Assembly: GCA_963753545.1 (NCBI GenBank)
Contig: CAVWCQ010000008.1
Span: forward strand, 1,240,001 to 1,304,000
DNA: 64,000 bases
DNA from: CAVWCQ01 sp963753545
GTDB lineage: Bacteria; Chloroflexota; Anaerolineae; Aggregatilineales; Aggregatilineaceae
Direction: 5' to 3'
Shown: positions 35,664 through 44,233 of the stretch, piece after piece
Numbering within the stretch: the stretch's first letter is position 1
How the letters are laid out: each line of letters starts with the position of its first letter
Notes under the pieces: generated by a model
Database searches by the model: none
Told to the model about the DNA's origin: nothing
Seen by the model: the letters and a program-made list of their open reading frames with translations, nothing else
Position numbers and translations under genes: made by a program

Positions 35664-36089
35664 AGCAATTCAGGCAAGGTACAGTCAACCCAATGTTATC
35701 AGAAAGGTTGTTAGCTCAAGCATCGGCGGAACAAAACGCTTACCAATCCGTTTGTGATCTGAGAGCACTGCTTTTTCTTGCCTGCGCCGGTTTTACCATG
35801 GCTCATAAGATATTTGCTCCGCAAAAGTAGATTTTAGACCGGTAGAGAGCAATTTGCACTTCCAGAGAAACTTTTACTATTGCAAAATGTATCCTTTATT
35901 TGTCTTTTCAAAACAGCCCACCTCTTCAATAACCACTCTTTTGCGGTTCAGAGCCTCTTGGACAGCATGGTAGTATAAACGAAAGAGACCCTCTAGCATC
36001 TTGATGCTAGAGGAGTTTGTTTCATCTATCTATATGCCCAATCTAACCAATTACCCACAGCCCGCCCGCGCCAAATGGTGTGAGGTAAG
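35664..36089. other. Gene-free AT-rich stretch
   Basis: No credible reading frame or RNA gene. Contains the 24-base palindrome at 35990-36013. Confidence 0.5.
35990..36013. terminator. Long perfect hairpin (11-bp stem, 2-base loop)
   Basis: CCTCTAGCATC and GATGCTAGAGG are perfectly complementary, followed on the plus strand by agtttgtttc. It may end transcription from the minus-strand gene at 36090, although the minus side lacks a T-run. Confidence 0.5.
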
Positions 36090-36419
36090 TTAGGACTTTT
36101 CCACTTTCACAACAACCTTGCGTGTCCTGCTTCCCAACAGCATCCCCACAACATCTAGCACTTCATCCAAATCAGGCCAGTACACGCCTAAAGCATCCAT
36201 TTCAGTATTTTGACGCTGCTCAGGAGTGGCAGTCGCTAGCCACGGATACCAATCCAAAGGGTTGCTGATGTCGCGCCCATCCGCCAGCGTTACCCATACT
36301 TTGCCATCGCGGAAAGTAACAGCGACCGGATAATCAGCCGCACTGCTGTAAAGAACATGTTCCTCTCCTGCTTTCCCGTTTTTGCCGCCCTCTCTCCGAT
36401 ATTTTCCGCCCAAATTCAC
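36090..36419 (-). CDS. DUF2442 domain protein
   Basis: Up to 109 residues. From about residue 25, YPVAVTFRDGKVWVTLADGR, LDWYPWL and EQRQNTEMDALGVYWPDLDEVL are the DUF2442 signature (function unknown; often beside DUF4160 in toxin-antitoxin-like pairs). The GTG start at 36419 lies inside the upstream gene's frame; an 86-base overlap is unusual, so a frameshift or a fusion is possible. Confidence 0.78.
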   Translation of the reverse strand: MNLGGKYRREGGKNGKAGEEHVLYSSAADYPVAVTFRDGKVWVTLADGRDISNPLDWYPWLATATPEQRQNTEMDALGVYWPDLDEVLDVVGMLLGSRTRKVVVKVEKS

Positions 36420-36831
36420 TCAATTCCATTGCAGCCCGCATTTTCCGCCACCCCGGAATCTCCGCCATTCGATCCAGGTGCTCCAGATCCAGTTCGCGGA
36501 AGACCTGAGCAAAGGCGGAAGAGGCAGGTTCCCCTATCGACTCGGCGCGCAGAAAATAGCCCGTATGACCCTTCCGGCGGCTGTACCCGATCATGATCCC
36601 CGCTTCGCGCAGCGCCCGCAGATCGGCCCACAGCCGCGTCTGCGGCGACTCCCCATACGCCCCCGCGCCGACTTCTTCCTCAACAGTGTGAACCAAATCC
36701 TGCCAGGGGGTAATACCGCGCCGCGTCAGCACATCCATGATCGCCATGCGCCGCCGCAGCGGGAGATTTTGCCCGGCTTCGTGCGCCAGGATTTTCATGA
36801 GGATCGCCGGATCATGCCGCCAGAAGAGCAT
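36334..36831 (-). CDS. Winged-helix-like protein upstream of DUF2442
   Basis: 165 residues. The ATG at 36831 follows GAGAG; a TTG five codons earlier is possible. The region RRRMAIMDVLTRRGITPWQDLVHTVEEEV to LRALREAGIMIGYSRRKGHTGYF looks like a winged helix followed by a wing. The last 25 residues are basic and read through the DUF2442 start. The structured element copy 2 lies 75 bases upstream, so it could influence this operon. Confidence 0.6.
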   Translation of the reverse strand: MLFWRHDPAILMKILAHEAGQNLPLRRRMAIMDVLTRRGITPWQDLVHTVEEEVGAGAYGESPQTRLWADLRALREAGIMIGYSRRKGHTGYFLRAESIGEPASSAFAQVFRELDLEHLDRMAEIPGWRKMRAAMELSEFGRKISERGRQKRESRRGTCSLQQCG

Positions 36832-36905
36832 AGGTAACTCTCTCAAAACTAAACTTATGCCATAGAACTAGTTTACCCCCGAACTGAACTTGGCGGCAAG
36901 GCTCA

Positions 36906-36977
36906 TCCGCTAATTATTTCCCATTTTATCTTCTAATTAGTACTTAAGGTTCACCTTTAAAGGAGTATTTTAGCGGA
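36906..36977. repeat. Conserved two-arm element, copy 2 (5' block)
   Basis: TCCGCTAA (36906-36913) pairs perfectly with TTAGCGGA (36970-36977). Inside, ttaaggttcacctttaa (36944-36960) and aggagtatttt match copy 1 at 4446-4473 with few changes, whereas the outer arms differ in sequence but still pair in both. Confidence 0.6.
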
Positions 36978-37057
36978 CAATCTGTGCTATCCTGAAGATA
37001 CGCCTCCTCTCCTTACGTAGTCTCAGGAGAGTACACCTTGTTAGCGAACTGTCGCTG

Positions 37058-37092
37058 GGCAGGGCCAAGCGCAGCCGCCCTGCCCGGTTTTT
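37058..37092 (+). terminator. Hairpin GGGCAGGGC/GCCCTGCCC plus T-run
   Basis: Nine-base stem followed by ggttttt. No gene ends directly before it on the plus strand, so it may end an RNA starting near 36985. Confidence 0.55.
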
Positions 37093-37093
37093 G

Positions 37094-37116
37094 TAGGGGC
37101 GCTGCTTGCCGCGCCC
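37094..37116. repeat. Repeat family B copy 5
   Basis: taggggcgctgcttgccgcg ccc, same core as at 1241 and 12291. Confidence 0.7.
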
Positions 37117-37161
37117 GATTCATGTCAACTCAAGCCAGGGAATGCTCTTTTCTAAATCGTT

Positions 37162-37250
37162 TTCCCCTTCCCCCCGCGAAGCTGTGGGGGAAGGGGCAGG
37201 GGATGAGGGCCTGCGCCCACTACCTACAACGTTTATTTCTTGACTTGACG
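37162..37250. repeat. Repeat family A copy 6
   Basis: ccccttccccccgcgaagct gtgggggaaggggcag then ggatgagggcctgc and acaacgtttatttcttgac. Confidence 0.75.
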
Positions 37251-37353
37251 CATATTGGGCGCAGCCACCCTGCCCAAATTATTGAGGTGCGACTTGCTTT
37301 TTAAATCACTTCCTCTCCCTACGCTGCGGGGGGCCTTGTAATAGGTACTGGTC

Positions 37354-37475
37354 ATTCTGGCTCCCCAAAATCGGGTTAGAAAAAGGGTTAGGAAACCGTT
37401 TGTCATGAAACCGAAAAAAGGGGGGTGTCAGAATCGCCACGAGGAAAACAGGTCAATTAGTGATCAACTAATTTT
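37354..37475 (+). ncRNA. Candidate structured RNA or non-autonomous element, copy 2 (3' block)
   Basis: ATTCTGGCTCCCC (37354) and GGGGTGTCAGAAT (37425) are near-complementary. The interior ggttaggaaaccgtttgtca tgaaaccgaaaaaa matches copy 1 at 4588-4621. It ends in AATTAGT/ACTAATT with loop GATCA and T4 (37455-37475). Relative to copy 1, repeats A6 and B5 and the hairpin at 37058 separate it from the 5' block. Confidence 0.4.
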
Positions 37476-37613
37476 CACCGATGGTTAGAGTACGAGAAAA
37501 ACGGGCATTGCTAATACACTTCAAAATTCAACACTATCCTCATAAGTGATATATGAAACCTTGAGCGTAACGCTCTAACCCAATAATAGTACAAAAACCC
37601 CCGTCATTTTTGG

Positions 37614-37650
37614 ATAAAAAAGGCAGGGCTGCATCGCTGCAACCCTGCCG
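37614..37650 (-). terminator. Intrinsic terminator of the EF-G-like gene
   Basis: On the minus strand GGCAGGGTTGC pairs with GCAGCCCTGCC and is followed by TTTTTT. Confidence 0.85.
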
Positions 37651-37662
37651 GAGTGTCGTTCT

Positions 37663-37710
37663 TTCCCCCCTCGCCAGCTTGCCTGGAGAGGGGAAGGGGG
37701 TGAGGTGTCG
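37663..37710. repeat. Repeat family A copy 7
   Basis: cccccctcgccagcttgcct ggagaggggaagggggtgag. Inserted between the gene end and its terminator. Confidence 0.65.
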
Positions 37711-37717
37711 GGTGAGG

Positions 37718-39796
37718 TTACTCCTCGTCTTCTTCCTTGCCCTTTTCAGACTTGGCGACGATCTCAGCCTGGATGTTCGCCGGGACGCGCTCGTAGCGCG
37801 AGAATTCCATCGTATACACGCCGCGACCCGCCGTCATGGAGCGCAGGTCGTTGCTGTACCGCTGAATTTCCGCCAGCGGTACTTCCGCCGTCACGATGCT
37901 GCGGCCCAATTCCGTCTCCATGCCCATCACGCGGCCCCGCCGGGTGTTCATGTCGGACATGATATCGCCCATGTTATCTTCGGGGACGACCACGCGCACG
38001 GTCATGATCGGTTCCAGCAGGACAGGGCCAGCCTTCTCGAACGCTTCGCGGAAGGCAGTGCGGCCTGCGATCTGGAAGGCGATGTCCTTCGAGTCGACGG
38101 GGTGCATCTTGCCATCGTACACGGCAACGCGCACGAACTTGACCGGGTAGCCCGCGATCACGCCGTTATCGAGCACGCTGCGCACGCCTTTTTCCGCCGA
38201 CGAGACGAACGACTGGCTGATCGCGCCGCCCACGACTTCATTGTGGAACTCAAATTCGCCCGTGTCCAGAGGCTGAATACGCAGCGAGACTTCACCGAAC
38301 TGTCCCGCGCCGCCCGTCTGCTTCTTGTGACGGTGCATGCCTTCGGCAGCCCGGGTGATCGTTTCCTGGTACGGAACTTTTGGAATGGTGGTGTCGATCC
38401 CCACGCCCATCCGCTCCGCGCGCTTGATCGCCACATCGATATGCGTCGATCCCATACCTTCCAGGATCGTCTGCTTGATCGACGGGTCCATACGCCAGTG
38501 CAGCGTCGGGTCGTTGCGGCAGATATCCGACAGCACCGTACCCATCTTCGCCCCATCACTTTGCGTGCGCGGGTGCAGGGCTACGGCGAAGATTGGCCTC
38601 GCGAATTGAGGCGGAACGACAGCCTTATCAAAGTTGCGGGCCAGCGTATTGCCCGTGCCCGTCGAGCGCAGCTTGGCAACCACGCCCAGATCGCCCGCGT
38701 GCAGCACTTCCAGCGGGAACTGAGTTTCGCCGCGCATCGTCATCAGGCTGCCCATACGCTCATCCGTGCTGCTGTTCAGGTTGCGGAGATTGTCGTTGGG
38801 CTTCAGCGAGCCGCTGAACAGGCGGAAGAAGGTCAGCGTGCCATATTTATCGGTCTGCGTGTGATACACATAAGCCACCACCGGGCCGGAATCGCTCAGC
38901 GGTGTCTTCAAATATTCGGGTTCGCTCTCTTCGTCGGCCTGAACCACCACGCGGCGTTCGGTGGGCGGCGCGACAAATGTGATGATCCCGCGCAGCAGGG
39001 GCAGGAGGCCGACGCTGTGCGTGGAGCTGGTCGCGAAGACGGGCACAACGCGCTTTTCGGCGTCTTGGACAACCTTCACCGCGCCTTCGCGTGTTTCTTC
39101 ATCAGAGAGTTCAAGGGTTTCCAGGTACTTTTCGAGCAGCGTATCGTTGGATTCGGCGGCGGCTTCGGTGAGAGCCATGCGCGCTTCTTCCAGTTCATCG
39201 CTCAGGTCGGCGGGCACGTCCGAGGCGTCTTTGCCTGCGCCCTTATAGGCTTTTTTCGCCAGCACATCCACCACGCCGGAGAAATCGGCCTGCGAACCGA
39301 TAGGCAGCGTCACCGGAACAAAGCGGTAGTTCGGGAAACGCTTGCGCATCAGGTCCAGCGTGTTCGTGAAATTGGCGTTTTCGCGATCCATCTTGTTGAC
39401 GACGACCAGCACCGGCAGTTCGAACTCGCGCGCGTAGTCGAAAGCGAGTTCCGTCCCGACTTCTGGCCCAGCAACGGCGTCCACGACGACCACTGCCGCG
39501 TCCGAAACACGCACGGCATTTTTGGCCTCGCCCATAAAGTCAACAAAGCCAGGGGCATCGAGTACGTTCACTTTGCAGCCGTCGACTTCAACCGGGACAA
39601 GAGCGGTGAAAATCGACAGCGTTCGCGAGCGCTCGTCCTCGTCATAGTCCGCGACCGTGTTGCTTTCTTCGATCTTGCCCATCCGGGTAATCGCGCCGGT
39701 GTTGAACAGCAGGCTTTCCACCAGGCTGGTCTTGCCGGCGCCCTGATGGCCGACCAGGGCAACATTCCTCAATTGATCAGACGTATATTCCTTCAT
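37718..39796 (-). CDS. EF-G-like translational GTPase (EF-G2 type)
   Basis: 692 residues with all EF-G domains (GTPase about 1-270, II 290-390, III-V to the end). G1 is GHQGAGKTSL and G4 is VVNKMD. The G3 motif reads DAPGFVDF, so the catalytic His of canonical DTPGH is Phe, and switch I reads DERSRTLSI instead of ERGITI. This pattern marks the EF-G-like paralogs of unclear role rather than the housekeeping factor. Not in a str operon. Strong terminator downstream. Confidence 0.9.
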   Translation of the reverse strand: MKEYTSDQLRNVALVGHQGAGKTSLVESLLFNTGAITRMGKIEESNTVADYDEDERSRTLSIFTALVPVEVDGCKVNVLDAPGFVDFMGEAKNAVRVSDAAVVVVDAVAGPEVGTELAFDYAREFELPVLVVVNKMDRENANFTNTLDLMRKRFPNYRFVPVTLPIGSQADFSGVVDVLAKKAYKGAGKDASDVPADLSDELEEARMALTEAAAESNDTLLEKYLETLELSDEETREGAVKVVQDAEKRVVPVFATSSTHSVGLLPLLRGIITFVAPPTERRVVVQADEESEPEYLKTPLSDSGPVVAYVYHTQTDKYGTLTFFRLFSGSLKPNDNLRNLNSSTDERMGSLMTMRGETQFPLEVLHAGDLGVVAKLRSTGTGNTLARNFDKAVVPPQFARPIFAVALHPRTQSDGAKMGTVLSDICRNDPTLHWRMDPSIKQTILEGMGSTHIDVAIKRAERMGVGIDTTIPKVPYQETITRAAEGMHRHKKQTGGAGQFGEVSLRIQPLDTGEFEFHNEVVGGAISQSFVSSAEKGVRSVLDNGVIAGYPVKFVRVAVYDGKMHPVDSKDIAFQIAGRTAFREAFEKAGPVLLEPIMTVRVVVPEDNMGDIMSDMNTRRGRVMGMETELGRSIVTAEVPLAEIQRYSNDLRSMTAGRGVYTMEFSRYERVPANIQAEIVAKSEKGKEEDEE

Positions 39797-40004
39797 TCAG
39801 ATCGAGCCTCCAAAAAGTTATGTCAGTTTTCAAACGAGAATAACAGCGCTCTGCGCTGAGAAGGTGACTATACAACCGAAAGGATTTTACGAGGTGGAGA
39901 GGCAAAAGTCAAAGGCGTATTCTCAGTCTTTTGGCGGATGTAAGGCACCTCCCATTGTCGTATCCTGTAGGGATAGTTTCGCACGACCATCAGGAGGGCT
40001 AAAA

Positions 40005-40451
40005 ATGGGAATGGTTGAAGCAGTCCGAGCCATCAAAGCGCCGGTTGAATCGGTGTGGAACTGCCTGAGCGATATTGAACATACACCGGAATGGGTCGTC
40101 GGCCTGACCCGGGTAAAAGTCACCTCGGGCAGTCCGCGTGGGGTAGGGACCAGCTACCACGACTACAATCAGATCGGCCCATTTGTCCAGGCGTCGTCAT
40201 GGTCGATCACCACCTTCGAGCCGATGACTAAACAGGTTCATGAATCAACATCCGCGCTGCTGCCCACCCGCATGACCTTTAATCTCATGCCGATGGCGGA
40301 TGGCACGTTTGTCCACATGGTGGTCGATTACCGCTTTTGGCCCCGGCTGGGGATCGTGAGCCGTGTGTTCGAGCGTCTGGTCATGAATCATCTGCTGGGA
40401 TTCGTTTTGCGGAAAAACCTGGGCAACCTGGAAGATTTCATTCGCTGTTGA
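40005..40451 (+). CDS. SRPBCC (polyketide cyclase/START-like) protein
   Basis: 148 residues. The opening MVEAVRAIKAPVESVWNCLSDIEHTPEW is the classic SRPBCC start; the strands and the C-terminal helix (LVMNHLLGFVLRKNLGNLEDFI) complete the hydrophobic-cavity fold. AGGAGGG before ATG 40005 fixes the start. These proteins bind lipids or hydrophobic small molecules; ligand unknown. Confidence 0.82.
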   Translation: MGMVEAVRAIKAPVESVWNCLSDIEHTPEWVVGLTRVKVTSGSPRGVGTSYHDYNQIGPFVQASSWSITTFEPMTKQVHESTSALLPTRMTFNLMPMADGTFVHMVVDYRFWPRLGIVSRVFERLVMNHLLGFVLRKNLGNLEDFIRC

Positions 40452-40610
40452 CTCCGGTGCGTGTATAAACCGCTGAGCAACCGTAGGTTGGGTGAGATGC
40501 GAAATGGTCACACCTGCGCGATACTACTGATATAACCCTGGCAGACTTGACATGAATGCGCTATAGTGCCGGGCAACCTAGCGAATTGAGTCTTTATTGG
40601 AATGTGAGCC

Positions 40611-42197
40611 ATGGCATCCAACAAACCGAACAAAACGCCGATGTCGGGAACGCCACGTGTGCCATCCAACGTCCCCAACGACTATGAACACCTGGGCGTT
40701 CCCGGTTCCTTGAATATGCCTCTCAGTACCAGCAGTCGCAGACGGCGGCCCCAGGCGCGGCAGCGTGGACGGCTGCCCAACTGGGCAAAAGCTGTGCTGG
40801 CGATTGCTGGCATGTTGCTCGCGCTGGGCATTGTGGCTCTCGTCATTTTCCTGATCGCTTTCCCGCCCTATTTCAGAGGAATGGAACCCCGTTACCAGGC
40901 GCGGATCATTGATATGTTCCCGCCCGCGACGTATTGGATGAAGCCGCTGGGGTCGAATCACGTGCCGCTGCCCCAGGGCGCTAGTAATTCGGAAGACGCC
41001 CTGAAACTGCTGTTGAGCGCGACTCCGCTCCCATCCGCGACCGCCGGGGCAGGGGTACTGCCCGAAGCCGGGGTCACACCGTCTCCTGCGCTGACCAGCA
41101 CGCCCGAACCAACCAGCGACGGCGGAATCCCGGTGGGGATGGCGGCAACGCCTGTTGATACGCCGCTGCCTTCTGCGCCAACCCCGACGAACATCGGCCC
41201 GACCTGGACGCCGACAGAGCCGCCTTTGCCGCCATCAGCCCGGCTCTACAATATCCGCTATGAACAGCAGGGCTGGAACAACTGCGGCCCGACCACTCTG
41301 ACGATGGCTCTCAGTTATTACGGCTGGTCGGACAACGAATATACGGCGGCGAACTGGCTCAAGCCCAACCAGGAAGATAAAAACGTCAGCCCCTGGCAGA
41401 TGGTGCGCTTTGTTCTGGAGAATACAAGCGTCAAGGCGCTCTATCGTTTCGGTGGCACGACGCAGACTATCAAGCGGCTGGTCGCGGCTGGCTTCCCGGT
41501 GATTATCGAAGAGGGTTTCCAACCCGCCGGGGAAGACTGGATGGGCCATTATTTGCTGGTGATGGGCTACGACGATTCGCAGGGCCACTTCCTGGCCTAT
41601 GACAGTTATCTGGGTAGCAACCAGGGAGAAGGTCGCCCGCACCCCTACACCGTTTTTGATGACAACTGGCGGCACTTCAACCGTCTTTTTATCGTGCTCT
41701 ACGATCCCTCGCGCGAGATGGATCTGCGGCAGGCGCTGGGCGAGTATGTTGACCCGGCGAACGCCTATCGTATCGCCCTGGAAACGGCTCGTGAAGAAGC
41801 AGGCAAAAATCCCGAAGATAAGTGGGCCTGGTTCAACATGGGCAGTGCTTATGTCTCGCTGGGTGACTACAACAACGCGGCAATGGCTTATGACATGGCC
41901 CGGCAGCAGAACCTTCCCTGGCGCATGTTGTGGTACCAGTTTGGCCCCTACGAAGCATACTATAACGTCGGGCGGTACAGCGATGTGCTTGCCCTGGCCG
42001 AATCGGTTTTGGCGAATACCCCCTACGTCGAAGAAACCTATTACTGGCAGGGCATGGCCTATGCCGCCGAGGGCAATACGAACAACGCCTTGAATGAATT
42101 TAACGAGGCGCTTCGTTACAACCGCAACTTCTTCCCCGCCCAGGATGCCAAGAGCCAGCTTGAGTTGGGGACATTTCAGGCGGCAATAGCTCCTTGA
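40611..42197 (+). CDS. Membrane-anchored C39-like cysteine peptidase with TPRs
   Basis: 528 residues. A basic N-terminus is followed by one transmembrane helix (AVLAIAGMLLALGIVALVIFL), then a Thr/Pro-rich linker (to about residue 205), a C39 peptidase-like domain with Cys in GWNNCGPTTLTMAL and His in MGHYLLVMGYDD, then two to three TPR repeats (WAWFNMGSAYVSLGDYNNAAM, YYWQGMAYAAEGNTNNALNEF). The catalytic Gln/Cys/His/Asp layout suggests an active extracytoplasmic protease. It lies alone. Confidence 0.85.
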   Translation: MASNKPNKTPMSGTPRVPSNVPNDYEHLGVPGSLNMPLSTSSRRRRPQARQRGRLPNWAKAVLAIAGMLLALGIVALVIFLIAFPPYFRGMEPRYQARIIDMFPPATYWMKPLGSNHVPLPQGASNSEDALKLLLSATPLPSATAGAGVLPEAGVTPSPALTSTPEPTSDGGIPVGMAATPVDTPLPSAPTPTNIGPTWTPTEPPLPPSARLYNIRYEQQGWNNCGPTTLTMALSYYGWSDNEYTAANWLKPNQEDKNVSPWQMVRFVLENTSVKALYRFGGTTQTIKRLVAAGFPVIIEEGFQPAGEDWMGHYLLVMGYDDSQGHFLAYDSYLGSNQGEGRPHPYTVFDDNWRHFNRLFIVLYDPSREMDLRQALGEYVDPANAYRIALETAREEAGKNPEDKWAWFNMGSAYVSLGDYNNAAMAYDMARQQNLPWRMLWYQFGPYEAYYNVGRYSDVLALAESVLANTPYVEETYYWQGMAYAAEGNTNNALNEFNEALRYNRNFFPAQDAKSQLELGTFQAAIAP

Positions 42198-42318
42198 GAA
42201 AATCCGCCAGCACAAATAAACCGATTGCCGGGTGAACGTCTGCCCGGCGATTTGTTGCTAGGCAGCAGACAGGGATACACTTGCAGCAGGTTTCGGGGGC
42301 AAACAACGAGAGGATACT

Positions 42319-43236
42319 ATGACTGAAATGCGCCAGCCGCGCCAGCCGCGCATCCTGACGGTTGACGGCCATCAGCTTGCTGCTCTGGCTTACAACGAAG
42401 ACAAAGCAGGCATTCCCATCATTTTCATTCACGGCGTGATTTCGTCCATCTATTTTTGGGAGAGCTTCCAGACGCCGTATGTCCAGGACAACCACCCCTG
42501 GTACTCGCTCAGCCTGCCGGGGCACAATCCGGCGTCGCTGCCCGGCGGTTTTCGGCGGCAGGCGCTTACTGCCGATCTGCTGGGTGATGTGATGATCGCC
42601 GCCATTCGCCAGCTTGTGGGGGACCAGCGCGTGATTCTGGTTGGCTATTCGACAGGTGGTTTTGCCGTGCTCAACATCGCGGCGCGCAAACAATCGATGG
42701 CCCTCTCGGTGATCAGTATCTCCGGTTTTGCGCAGGGTGTGTGGATCGGATGGTTCGGTTTTTACCAGCGGCTGGCCCGCCTGGGAACGGTGGGGCGCGC
42801 CCTCTTTAAGCTGGGATTTGGCGCGGCGCAGCGTTCCCGGCAGGTCTACAATTTCAACAGCCACGCCTACGATGTGCCGGATCGGTCCAACCGCCGCCTG
42901 CCGCTGTTTTATCAGGCGGCGGATGAAGCTTTTCTGCCGTACGGGCGGCTGAATCTGGACGCGATGCATGCTTATTTCAGCCGCATGCCCGCTATCGATA
43001 TTTTGCCCCTGCTGCCGCAGATCCATGCGCCTGTGCTGGCCTTGGCTGGCGATCAGGACCCGATTGTGCCCCCGGCGCAGGCCAAGCTGATCGCGGAGAC
43101 GGTTCCCTGCGGGCAGTTCACATCGATTGCCGGGGCGGGACATCTGCCCATGATCGAGCGCCCAGACGACTATCACCGCCTCATCACCGAATGGATTACC
43201 AAGACCGTTCCTACCGATCCGGTTGATTTGTCGTAG
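42319..43236 (+). CDS. Alpha/beta hydrolase
   Basis: 305 residues. FIHGVISSIYFW oxyanion region, nucleophile VGYSTGGFAVL (Ser), acid AGDQDPIVPP (Asp), base GAGHLPMIERP (His). An insertion of about 80 residues forms the cap. Not closely related to the pair at 20048/21650. Substrate unknown. Confidence 0.85.
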   Translation: MTEMRQPRQPRILTVDGHQLAALAYNEDKAGIPIIFIHGVISSIYFWESFQTPYVQDNHPWYSLSLPGHNPASLPGGFRRQALTADLLGDVMIAAIRQLVGDQRVILVGYSTGGFAVLNIAARKQSMALSVISISGFAQGVWIGWFGFYQRLARLGTVGRALFKLGFGAAQRSRQVYNFNSHAYDVPDRSNRRLPLFYQAADEAFLPYGRLNLDAMHAYFSRMPAIDILPLLPQIHAPVLALAGDQDPIVPPAQAKLIAETVPCGQFTSIAGAGHLPMIERPDDYHRLITEWITKTVPTDPVDLS

Positions 43237-43260
43237 GGGCTAGGCTTGCCTCGCCCTTTT
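43236..43260. repeat. Repeat family B copy 6
   Basis: ggggctaggcttgcctcgcc cttt, overlapping the hydrolase stop region; hairpin plus T4 may end its transcript. Confidence 0.6.
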
Positions 43261-43345
43261 ACGAAACCGATCCGATTTCCGGGTAAGAGTGTATGGCAAT
43301 AAACCCAATTAGTGGGATTTGTTTTCTCCTCAAAGGGGATACTCT

Positions 43346-43972
43346 ATGACCAGAAAACGTTTCGTCTGGATAGCAGCTATCGGGGTAATTGCCGTAAGTG
43401 TGGTCGTGTATCTGTACGTTTATGCTTCACAGACATACAAGCTGACCGAGCAGTACGAGGATCCAGAGCAAGGGATTGCCTTTAATTACCCGGCAGGTTG
43501 GGTTGTTAAAAAGGATGAGGAAGATAACTCTATTTGCATCGCTGATTCACGGACGGCGATGGAAAGAATAGAAGATTTAGATCTACTATCACATCAAATT
43601 AGAATGTGCCTGAGTATCGAAGGCCCCGAATATCTTGCCCGTTGGAAGATGCCGGAGTTTGGAAGTGCGCTCGCTGCGGCTCAAGGGATCAAAAATGACT
43701 TCAAATATGATCAAATAGTAGAAAACATCGTCGGACCAAAGCAGCTTGAGGATTTCCCGTACGATGCAGCCCAAATTTCGCTGAAGGGAGACGCAGGAGA
43801 AGGAGAAGTAGAATATATTACGATCATCATTCGGTTCGATGATCAGCATACGGCGTGGTTTGGCGTGGATATTCGCTCGAATAGTACTTGGTGGACACAA
43901 AGAAAGTATAAAGCAACATTCTTAGCCATTGCGCGCAGTATTCAGTTCACCAACCCCAACTCTGCACCTTGA
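43346..43972 (+). CDS. Membrane-anchored protein, unknown (PsbP-like layout)
   Basis: 208 residues. N-terminal helix (VWIAAIGVIAVSVVVYLYVY), then EQYEDPEQGIAFNYPAGWVV, the type of start seen in PsbP-like/DUF1795 extracytoplasmic domains, then acidic alpha/beta region to AIARSIQF. Start fixed by AAGGGGA before ATG 43346. Role unknown. Confidence 0.7.
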   Translation: MTRKRFVWIAAIGVIAVSVVVYLYVYASQTYKLTEQYEDPEQGIAFNYPAGWVVKKDEEDNSICIADSRTAMERIEDLDLLSHQIRMCLSIEGPEYLARWKMPEFGSALAAAQGIKNDFKYDQIVENIVGPKQLEDFPYDAAQISLKGDAGEGEVEYITIIIRFDDQHTAWFGVDIRSNSTWWTQRKYKATFLAIARSIQFTNPNSAP

Positions 43973-44033
43973 TTACAATTGGTGAAGGCATGAGCCAGCA
44001 ACCCGACCATAGCAGACGTGCCACCAAAAAAAC

Positions 44034-44110
44034 TTCTTTTCTCTCTTTTGCTTTTCTTTGCGTTCTCCGCGCTCTCCGCGGTGAAATCTGTTTTTGGTTT
44101 TCATAGGAGC
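44034..44110. repeat. Repeat family C copy 2
   Basis: ctcttttgcttttctttgcg, ttctccgcgctctccgcggt, gaaatctgtttttggttttc and ataggagc. Tandem with copy 3, offset of 115 bases. Confidence 0.85.
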
Positions 44111-44148
44111 TAGACGTGGCGGGCGCGCCGCCACAAAGAAATGAAAAT

Positions 44149-44226
44149 CTCTTTTCTCTCTTTTGCTTTTCTCTGCGTTCTCCGCGCTCTCTGCGGTGAA
44201 ATCTGTTTTTGGTTTTCATAGGAGCC
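44149..44226. repeat. Repeat family C copy 3
   Basis: Nearly identical to copy 2. Its aggagc end serves as part of the ribosome site region for the MurJ-type gene at 44234. Confidence 0.85.
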
Positions 44227-44233
44227 ATTAGGT

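Noticed and set aside
36906..36977. Integron attC site
   Set aside because: Arms lack the RYYYAAC/GTTRRRY core sites and no integrase is present.
37610..39859. Plus-strand open frame of 749 codons
   Set aside because: Exactly antisense to the EF-G-like gene, whose domains are complete. The His/Arg-rich composition is the usual mirror of a high-GC gene.
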